Shown here: piece by piece, positions 1 through 5,286 of the stretch | Numbering within the stretch: position 1 is the first letter of the stretch | How the letters are laid out: each line of letters opens with the position of its first letter | From: CAYTLQ01 sp964438715 | GTDB lineage: Bacteria > Bacteroidota > Ignavibacteria > Ignavibacteriales > Ignavibacteriaceae | Length of the DNA: 5,286 nt | Direction: 5' to 3' | Assembly: GCA_964438715.1 (NCBI GenBank) | Contig: CAYTLQ010000019.1 | Coordinates: 1-5,286 of the forward strand | Program-made: the position numbers and the translations under genes | The notes under the pieces: model-generated | Seen by the model: only the letters and a program-made list of their open reading frames with translations | Database searches by the model: none | Told to the model about the DNA's origin: nothing

Positions 1-313
1 GATTCCCCACTGTTGCGCGAAGTACATTATTATATGCTTTCAATGAATCACGACGGGTATGTTCAATTCGTAAAGGATCGGAAGTAAACTGAACATCTAA
101 TAAATCGGGTGAAAAAGCCGGTTTAATGAATTCCTCAGAAAGAGTTGAAAATATCGGTGGCTTTTGTTTTGTTGCCCTGGGAAGTTCAAATGATTCCTTA
201 CCTGTAATTACGAAATCCGGTAGTTCTACTCCTGAACTGCGCTCTCCTTCCTGAGCAATAATACTGCCAATTAATATAAACCATAAAATTCCGATGATTA
301 GTAATCTTCTCAT
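1..313 (-). CDS. Exported protein, probable outer-membrane beta-barrel, N-terminal part (runs off the left edge)
   Basis: The first 104 codons are present, and the 3' part lies beyond base 1. The protein opens with a clear signal peptide: MRR, then a hydrophobic core from about residue 4 to 19, with likely cleavage after SIIA (residue 20). The mature N-terminus has the acidic/hydrophobic motif ELPDFVITGKE (residues 30-40), then a proline-rich linker with no domain I can name. It ends in NNVLRATVGN (residues 95-104), which looks like the entry into a first transmembrane beta-strand. The VITG motif recalls the VVTG element just before the plug of TonB-dependent receptors, but the residues after it do not look like a plug. 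The start is well supported by a GAGGA ribosome binding site 7 bases upstream. The ATG overlaps the stop of the 991-residue TPR gene (ATGA), so the two are probably coupled. Export is well supported; the beta-barrel assignment is an inference from family style and from the TPR neighbour. Confidence 0.72.
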   Translation of the reverse strand, partial: MRRLLIIGILWFILIGSIIAQEGERSSGVELPDFVITGKESFELPRATKQKPPIFSTLSEEFIKPAFSPDLLDVQFTSDPLRIEHTRRDSLKAYNNVLRATVGN

Positions 314-3285
314 TTCAGCTTCCTCAACCTTGCCTGAGCTTCTTTACCGTATTCATCACCGCGGTGTGTCTCTAATACTATTTGATACATCTCTTTTGCT
401 TTTTTATTATCCTTTAATTTCTCATAACATTCACCAAGTTTCAAATAGGCTTTTGTAACCCATTCATCATAATTTGCAAATCGGTTCAGTACCCTCACAA
501 ATTGTGTAATAGCGTCCTGAATTTTTTGCTGATTAAAATACACTATGCCAAGATAAAATTGTGCTTTAGCGGCAATATCATCATTGCGAACACTGAGTAC
601 AGCCTGTAGATTTTTTTCAGCATTCGAATATCGCATCGCATCAATTTCTATAATACCAAGCTCTATTCGTGCCTTGTCTGCAAATATCGAACCTTTGTGA
701 TAAATAATTATCTCATCAAACGCATCATACGCATCGGCTTTGTTGCCCATCATCAGATATACACTACCCTGCATAAACAAAAGCTCGGGCCTGCCTTGTG
801 GCGATGTAATTTTTTCTAAAGCGGATTTAAGCAGGTTTACCGCCTCTGAATATTGATTCAGGTTTATCATTATCTTAGTCCACTCTATAACGGCAGTCGT
901 AGCAATCGGAGAAGAAGGGTATGCAGAAAACACTCTGGAAAATGAACCAATAGCCAGATCGATGTTGTTCAGTTCAAGTGCACACTTTCCAACCCAAAAG
1001 ATCGCATCAGGGACGAGTTTACTTTTCGGGAATAATGTAATAAACTCATTATATGCAGTCAGCGCACTTTCATAATTTCGCTCAGCATAATAGAGTTCAC
1101 CTTTTTTAAAGTATAATTGGTCGGCAAAATTCAGTGTCCTGTTATCTTTAACAAAAGTATCAATAAGCTCTATTGCTTTACCAACATTACCCTGTGCAAC
1201 ATAGCAGTATTGTATTCCGTTAATGGCATCAAACGCATAGGAGGAGGTAGGATAATTATCAAGAATATAGGTATAATTGACAATTGCTGAATCGTAATTA
1301 CCCATGTTAAAATAGGAGTCGCCTATTGAATAATATGCAAGCGGCACCAGTTTCGATTTCGGCGCAAACATTATCAGATACGAATAACTGTCAATTGCAC
1401 CGGAAAAATTTCCCTGTTGAAATTTCATCCATCCGATTAAATAAATAGCATTTTCCGCATATACCGATTGAGGATATCGGGTGATTATCTTATTAAATTC
1501 TGATATTGCCCTCTGTATTTTATTATCGCGGTAAAGCACCAATCCTAACTGATAATTTACATAATCTTTATTTTCAATCTGAATATTCAATTTCAGTATA
1601 TCTTCATAGATTTGTGTCGCCTGTTCATACTTCTTCAGTGCAAAATATGTATCGCCAAGCCTGATTTTAATATCGGGAATTTTTCCGTCTTTCGGGAACT
1701 TCTTTATAAAATCCTGAAGAGAAAAGGATGCAGAGGTGTAATCCCTCAGGTTATATTGACTATAGGCTATACCATACAGTGCATAAGCTCCTAAATCACC
1801 GGCGGCCTGATTAACTTTTTTGTAGTACTGCAGCGCCTCTTTATACTGACCCTTGTTGTAGTAACTTTCAGCAAGATAAAAATTGACTTTATCACTCTCA
1901 AAATTCGGGTTCCTGAGATCAAGGTCTGTCAGTTTCTCAATAGCTTCAGTGTATTTTTCAAGAGAATACAATGCCACGCCGAGTCCCAGCAGCGATCGTT
2001 GTTCGAGTTCACTTTCAATCTCCGGTATTTCCAGAACAGTAGTAAAATATTTTATTGCGAGTTGGTATTTTTTTCGGAATATTTCTAATTCACCGAGCAC
2101 AGTAAATATTCGTCCCCGCAGTGAAACATTCTTTGTGGATGAAGCATTAAGCAGAAAAGTATTTGCGCGGTCATATTGTTTGTTGTTAAAATAAATCAGT
2201 CCAATCTGATACTGAACACCTTGTGCCATGGCATCATTAGGAAAGCGCCGCAGAAAATCCTCGTATGTTTTTAATGCTTCGGTATCGTTACCCGCATATC
2301 TTTGCGATTCCCCTTTCCAATAAGCGGACTTAACTGAAATGGTGTCCTTGCCTTCAGCAAGAAGAGAAAATAGTTTGTATGCATCATAATATTTTTTCTG
2401 CTGAAAATAACTCCAGGCTAAACTGTATCGTATTTCCCTTTCAAAACTGAGACCGGAAAATCTTGAAAGAATTGTTTCAAATGTCTGTTGCGCTTTAAGA
2501 TAATCTCCCGTCCGGAAAAAAGAATTACCGAGCATATAAAATGCCTCAGCCTGTTTTTCCGGAGGAAGGTTAGTAACAACAGGATGAGATAGCTCTATGA
2601 GGGCGCTTTCGTAATCTTTAAGGCGAAAATAACAATAACCTATACGCGCCTGTGCTGAGGGCGCTAAAGGACTATCTTTATAATACGATAGTAAAAGATC
2701 GTAATACTTAACTGCTTTTTCAAAGTCGCCGGTCTTTTCATAAATACCCGCCAAAGTATAAATTGAATAATCGAGATGCGTATTATTCTTCTTGCTCTCT
2801 ATTGCCTCCATAAAAAAGCGTATCGCGTCATTAAACTTCTCCTGACGAGTAAAGGATTCCCCTATCCAATACAATGCTGACCCATAATGAACTGTCTCAG
2901 GAAAATCTTCTATAAGTGTAGTAAATCTGTTTCGGGCATTTTCCTGTTCATTCAATTCGTAATATATCTGACCGAGTCGGTAAAGAGATTCTTCTCTATA
3001 GTTCGAAAGTTTATAATTCGTGTTTACCTTTTCAAACTCATAAGCGGCTGAACGAAGATTACCGGCTTTATATTGAGCTTCCGCGGCATAAAACTGTGCT
3101 CCGGCAAACAATAAGGCATCATCAGTTTCTCTGCTTTGTAAAAATAATTTGAATTGATTATAGGCATCGGAATAATTTCCCATGGAGTATGATTTCATCG
3201 CTTCTGCATATAGGAGCGGTTTTTCCTGACCACTAAGAACAAAGCAAAAGAGAATTACGGTGAAGATAACTTTTCTGATAATCAT
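310..3285 (-). CDS. Exported long tetratricopeptide-repeat protein (991 aa)
   Basis: An N-terminal signal peptide (MIIRK, then a hydrophobic stretch from about residue 6 to 19, with cleavage near VLSG/Q) sends the protein out of the cytoplasm. C14 follows ILF rather than a proper lipobox, so I do not read it as a lipoprotein. From about residue 22 to the end the chain is almost entirely TPR-like helix pairs, about 26 by eye with a spacing near 37 residues. Typical units are ALYWIGESFTRQEKFNDAI (137-155), AYYSIGDSYFNMGNYDSAI (650-668) and AYLKLGECYEKLKDNKKA (946-963). Many are joined by FP.S/A-rich linkers, as in YbgF/CpoB and BamD repeats. No catalytic domain is visible. The likely role is a periplasmic scaffold that binds partner proteins, and the exported protein encoded directly downstream is the obvious candidate. 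The start overlaps the stop of the DUF92 gene (ATGA) and has no visible Shine-Dalgarno sequence, which suggests reinitiation. The fold is near certain; the process served is not known. Confidence 0.93.
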   Translation of the reverse strand: MIIRKVIFTVILFCFVLSGQEKPLLYAEAMKSYSMGNYSDAYNQFKLFLQSRETDDALLFAGAQFYAAEAQYKAGNLRSAAYEFEKVNTNYKLSNYREESLYRLGQIYYELNEQENARNRFTTLIEDFPETVHYGSALYWIGESFTRQEKFNDAIRFFMEAIESKKNNTHLDYSIYTLAGIYEKTGDFEKAVKYYDLLLSYYKDSPLAPSAQARIGYCYFRLKDYESALIELSHPVVTNLPPEKQAEAFYMLGNSFFRTGDYLKAQQTFETILSRFSGLSFEREIRYSLAWSYFQQKKYYDAYKLFSLLAEGKDTISVKSAYWKGESQRYAGNDTEALKTYEDFLRRFPNDAMAQGVQYQIGLIYFNNKQYDRANTFLLNASSTKNVSLRGRIFTVLGELEIFRKKYQLAIKYFTTVLEIPEIESELEQRSLLGLGVALYSLEKYTEAIEKLTDLDLRNPNFESDKVNFYLAESYYNKGQYKEALQYYKKVNQAAGDLGAYALYGIAYSQYNLRDYTSASFSLQDFIKKFPKDGKIPDIKIRLGDTYFALKKYEQATQIYEDILKLNIQIENKDYVNYQLGLVLYRDNKIQRAISEFNKIITRYPQSVYAENAIYLIGWMKFQQGNFSGAIDSYSYLIMFAPKSKLVPLAYYSIGDSYFNMGNYDSAIVNYTYILDNYPTSSYAFDAINGIQYCYVAQGNVGKAIELIDTFVKDNRTLNFADQLYFKKGELYYAERNYESALTAYNEFITLFPKSKLVPDAIFWVGKCALELNNIDLAIGSFSRVFSAYPSSPIATTAVIEWTKIMINLNQYSEAVNLLKSALEKITSPQGRPELLFMQGSVYLMMGNKADAYDAFDEIIIYHKGSIFADKARIELGIIEIDAMRYSNAEKNLQAVLSVRNDDIAAKAQFYLGIVYFNQQKIQDAITQFVRVLNRFANYDEWVTKAYLKLGECYEKLKDNKKAKEMYQIVLETHRGDEYGKEAQARLRKLK
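321..325 (-). promoter_or_regulatory. Ribosome binding site of the exported-protein gene, inside the TPR coding end
   Basis: On the minus strand GAGGA lies 7 bases before the ATG at 313. It falls within the last codons of the TPR gene (AGG TTG AGG AAG CTG AAA TGA). It is the only clear Shine-Dalgarno sequence at any gene start visible in the window, and it fixes the start of the downstream gene. Confidence 0.7.
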
Positions 3286-4685
3286 AAAACAGTATAAACT
3301 AACAAAAGATAAATGAATACGGCAGATGTACCGCCAACAATATTTACGAAATTATTATTTACTGATGAATAACCACGCACATAATTAGTAATTTTCCCAC
3401 AATGCTCTTTTTTTTCCACTGTTTTTTCACATACTGAACATTTGTACTGCACCTGCAAAGTCGCACCTAACAAACTATCGGCTAAACTTCCAAGAAAACC
3501 ACATACTGCTGTTATCGCAGTAAAAACAGGATCATTAATCAAAAACCAGCTTGAAACGCCAATAATGAACGCCCCGGAAAGAGCTCCAATTGTTCCCGGA
3601 AGCGAAACGCCACCCGACTCGCCAACATTTACTTTACGAAAATTACGAATGCTAATGGTTGTCTTCTTAAAGAGTCCACCGATTTCTGTTGCCCATGTAT
3701 CTGCACATGCGGCTGCTATATATATGACGAAAACTCGATAAAATAGTTCTTCTCTAAAGTATAAATACAGAATTACCAGTATTATTCCTATTCCCCCGTT
3801 TGCATATACCTGCGTTCTATCCCGGGCTCCGGACTTTTCGAAGTACTGGTCCATCTCACAGTTTTTTGCCTCACGAATTTGAGTAATTACACTTGAGGTA
3901 ATAAAAAATACCAGTAAAGGTATTGCCCATTTTATACCTCCAAGCCCAAATGTATAAAACCCTAATAATGCCGCAGAATACATTCCGCTTTTATCAAGAG
4001 AATTTTTACTTGCGGCAAATGAGGAAACACCAATAGATAAAACAAGCCCAAATAATGCTTGTTTCAAAAAGTCAGGAGAGGGTTGTATTAATGAAATCGA
4101 AAATGTCAAGGCAAGCGTTACCGGTAAAAGTATAAGCCATTCTTTTTCCCACGAATGATAACGAAGAAAAGCACTTATTAAGAATAATCCAGCTGTTACA
4201 TAGTAAAGGTATTCCACTGGTCCGGTATAGAATCGTAAAATACCGGGATAAGCCGGCACACCAACCGCAACCAGAATAAATACAATAATGCCAACCAAAA
4301 GAGTCGTAACGAGTGCGTGTGCTGATGTTTTACTGCCTGATAGTATTTTTTCTGAAAAAAATGACAATTGTTCTTCAAAAAAAATTTCGACTAGTATTTG
4401 AACAGTAATAATCCCCCAGATTAAGGATTTTAAATAGTTATCTGAAACCGGAAAAAGAAAAAGCAAATAGGCTGAACCGGCAATAATAACTGCATCATAA
4501 AAGAAATTGTATTCCCCTGTTTCACGACTGATAAAAAAAGCAACCGCAATCAGTGGAATAATGAAATAGTATAATTCCGCGTGAATGAGAAGAAAATTTA
4601 GAAAAAGAACAATTCCGGCAAACGGGAGTAATAATTTACCTATGCGATAGTGTAGAGCAAAACTTTTTGTCAAAAAATCTGCCAT
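3282..4685 (-). CDS. DUF92 (VTE6/TMEM19 family) polytopic membrane protein with extra N-terminal membrane half
   Basis: The C-terminal ~260 of 467 residues form a full DUF92 domain (from about residue 205). Visible family blocks are SLDKSG (229-234), EKSGARDRTQVYANGG (283-298), ADTWATEIG (328-336), GESGGVSLPGTIGA (355-368), GSLADSLLGATLQ (399-411) and NNNFVNIVGG (443-452). A Cys/His cluster, C416-x2-C419-x8-H428-C429, lies between the last two. The plant member VTE6 is a phytyl-phosphate kinase of tocopherol synthesis; most bacterial members have no known substrate. The first ~200 residues add about seven hydrophobic segments not found in minimal DUF92 proteins of about 250 residues, giving roughly 14 in all. 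I chose the ATG at 4685; an in-frame TTG at 4715 would add 10 residues. Neither has a Shine-Dalgarno sequence, and a stop codon at 4725-4727 bars further extension. The gene heads a set with the TPR and exported-protein genes, joined to the former by an ATGA overlap. Enzymatic function is uncertain. Confidence 0.9.
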   Translation of the reverse strand: MADFLTKSFALHYRIGKLLLPFAGIVLFLNFLLIHAELYYFIIPLIAVAFFISRETGEYNFFYDAVIIAGSAYLLFLFPVSDNYLKSLIWGIITVQILVEIFFEEQLSFFSEKILSGSKTSAHALVTTLLVGIIVFILVAVGVPAYPGILRFYTGPVEYLYYVTAGLFLISAFLRYHSWEKEWLILLPVTLALTFSISLIQPSPDFLKQALFGLVLSIGVSSFAASKNSLDKSGMYSAALLGFYTFGLGGIKWAIPLLVFFITSSVITQIREAKNCEMDQYFEKSGARDRTQVYANGGIGIILVILYLYFREELFYRVFVIYIAAACADTWATEIGGLFKKTTISIRNFRKVNVGESGGVSLPGTIGALSGAFIIGVSSWFLINDPVFTAITAVCGFLGSLADSLLGATLQVQYKCSVCEKTVEKKEHCGKITNYVRGYSSVNNNFVNIVGGTSAVFIYLLLVYTVL

Positions 4686-4791
4686 TGGGTTTATAAAGAA
4701 ATCGACACGATGCAATGAAAGATACTACTTCGAAAATACTTACGCAGGTGTATAATACGGGGCAATAAACTGACAGATAAAAAAGAGTAAT

Positions 4792-4876
4792 TGGTGCGGA
4801 AGACGGGACTTGAACCCGTACGAGTCTCCTCACACGCCCCTCAAACGTGCGCGTCTACCAGTTCCGCCACTTCCGC
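4792..4876 (-). tRNA. tRNA-Leu, anticodon GAG
   Basis: The minus strand folds as a complete class II tRNA. The acceptor stem GCGGAAG (4876-4870) pairs perfectly with CTTCCGC (4802-4796), followed by discriminator A (4795) and an encoded CCA (4794-4792). The anticodon stem CACGT/GCGTG encloses the loop TTGAGGG, with anticodon GAG at 4842-4840, which reads CUC and CUU leucine codons. A long variable arm (4832-4820) has a GAG/CTC stem, as expected for Leu. The T stem ACGGG/CCCGT encloses the loop TTCAAGT. The D arm carries the expected GG (CTGGTAGAC). The gene stands alone between the Spy-like gene and the DUF92 gene. An uninterrupted T run (4786-4781) follows six bases after the CCA, but no added hairpin precedes it, so it is unclear whether transcription stops there or continues into the DUF92 gene, 106 bases further on. 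Confidence 0.97.
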
Positions 4877-4888
4877 TTAAATAGATAA

Positions 4889-4896
4889 CAAAATTA
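4889..4896 (-). promoter_or_regulatory. Possible promoter element before tRNA-Leu
   Basis: The minus strand reads TAATTTTG, an exact match to the Bacteroidota -7 consensus TAnnTTTG, ending 12 bases before the tRNA, which would give a short leader. The overlapping TCTAAT (4898-4893) would also serve as a near-consensus -10 box. No TTG lies at the expected -33 distance, and the spacer is so A/T-rich that a chance match is quite possible. Confidence 0.3.
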
Positions 4897-4941
4897 GAAA
4901 AAATCGTAATAAATTAAAAGCAGATTTTTTGCAATTTTTTT

Positions 4942-5286
4942 TTATTTATCTCCTCTGTTCATCATTTTTCTGTTACGATTTTTAAACAGAAGATTCTGCA
5001 TCTCCTGGCGAAACTCTATCTCAAAAATTAAAAGCTTGGCAATCTGCTCACTGGTAAGAATATCGCTGAGGCTGGTAATATAATTTTGCCGGATCCGTAT
5101 TATTTGCTCTTGCGCCTTTTGAATATCTTCTATGAACTTTTTTGTTAACTGTTGCGATTTTTCTTTATTTCCCTTTTCCTTCTCAAGATTCTCTTTCATA
5201 GTATTAATAAGGGAGTCAACATGCTCTGTTATAGCTTTCTGCTTTTCCTTCAATTCTTTATGTCTTGCAAAAAATCGGACTGATAC
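4942..5286 (-). CDS. Spy/CpxP-like periplasmic protein, C-terminal part (starts beyond the right edge)
   Basis: The frame stays open to base 5286 with no convincing start codon inside the window, so this is the last 114 residues of a longer protein. A TTG at 5253 is in frame, but the upstream residues (VSVRFFARHKE) continue the same charged helical pattern, so I do not take it as the start. The sequence is almost all charged helix (KEKQKAITEHVDSLINTMKE and onward). It then has LTSEQ (residues 77-81 of the visible part), matching the LTxxQ motif of the Spy/CpxP/ZraP family, followed by IAKLLIFEIEFRQEMQNLL, close to the usual family C-terminus. Known members are periplasmic chaperones or stress and metal sensors, often next to sigma-factor/anti-sigma or two-component genes; any such gene here would lie outside the window. 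No cysteine and only two histidines are visible, so nothing in this part supports metal binding. The basic tail ends in NRGDK. Family assignment is fairly firm, function inferred. Confidence 0.75.
   Translation of the reverse strand, partial: VSVRFFARHKELKEKQKAITEHVDSLINTMKENLEKEKGNKEKSQQLTKKFIEDIQKAQEQIIRIRQNYITSLSDILTSEQIAKLLIFEIEFRQEMQNLLFKNRNRKMMNRGDK

Noticed and set aside
1883..2194. Plus-strand open frame of 103 codons inside the TPR gene
   Set aside because: It is Ser- and Phe-rich antisense shadow sequence opposite a well-supported gene, with no recognisable domain.
310..3220. Possible tandem DNA repeats matching the TPR units
   Set aside because: The units repeat at the protein level only. 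The nucleotide sequences have diverged, so this is not a DNA repeat array or a CRISPR.
3240..3285. Lipoprotein signal in the TPR protein, from the cysteine at residue 14
   Set aside because: The residues before the cysteine are ILF. Phe at -1 does not fit a lipobox, and the cysteine lies within the hydrophobic core, so ordinary signal-peptide cleavage near residue 19 fits better.
3442..3741. Plus-strand open frame of 99 codons opposite the conserved DUF92 core
   Set aside because: The minus strand here encodes the family's conserved blocks, so this frame is a shadow.
4731..4758. Possible promoter for the DUF92 gene (TATTAT at 4757-4752, TATTTTCG at 4738-4731 on the minus strand)
   Set aside because: Each is an imperfect match without a properly spaced partner element, and chance matches are expected in A/T-rich DNA. 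GTATTATAC (4758-4750) is also a 9-base palindrome, too short to call an operator.
4636..4833. Minus-strand frame of 65 codons beginning MRRLVRVQVPSSAP
   Set aside because: Its start lies inside the tRNA-Leu gene. VRVQVPSSAP is the usual false peptide from translating the 3' half of a tRNA, and the rest overlaps the spacer and the DUF92 start in another frame.
4877..4945. Rho-independent terminator between the Spy-like gene and the tRNA
   Set aside because: There are long A runs on the minus strand, but no G/C-rich hairpin followed by a T run; the pairings I tried were only weak A/T stems.

Overview
The window comes from an A+T-rich bacterial chromosome, and every gene in it lies on the minus strand. 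The protein content suggests the Bacteroidota/Chlorobiota superphylum, with an Ignavibacteria-like lineage as the best guess. The grounds are a very long exported TPR protein of the YbgF/BamD-repeat type directly followed by an exported, probably outer-membrane protein that begins with ELPDFVITG, together with Spy/CpxP-like and DUF92 proteins. The lineage is inferred from style of content; no taxonomic marker is present.

Reading in the direction of transcription (high to low coordinates), the layout is as follows. (1) The C-terminal part of a Spy/CpxP-like periplasmic protein with an LTxxQ motif (5286-4942), whose start is outside the window. (2) A short A/T-rich spacer and a tRNA-Leu(GAG) with an encoded CCA end (4876-4792). 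(3) A three-gene, tightly packed set: a polytopic DUF92/VTE6-family membrane protein (4685-3282), a 991-residue exported TPR solenoid (3285-310), and the first 104 codons of an exported protein that is probably an outer-membrane beta-barrel (313 to the left edge).

Both junctions inside the three-gene set are 4-base ATGA overlaps, so the genes are almost certainly co-transcribed and probably translationally coupled. The TPR protein and the protein after it both carry signal peptides and plausibly work together at the cell envelope, with the TPR solenoid as a periplasmic scaffold and the following protein as an outer-membrane partner. The DUF92 protein acts in the inner membrane. Its family includes the plant phytyl-phosphate kinase VTE6, so a prenyl-phosphate or lipid-related role is possible but unproven. 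It has an extra N-terminal half of about 200 residues and a Cys/His cluster that looks metal-binding.

There is no mobile element, CRISPR array, phage gene or rRNA. No stretch over 300 bases lacks a gene; the only spacers are 4686-4791 and 4877-4941. I see no clearly new defence or mobile system. The points most worth following are the TPR/outer-membrane pair and the extended DUF92 protein.
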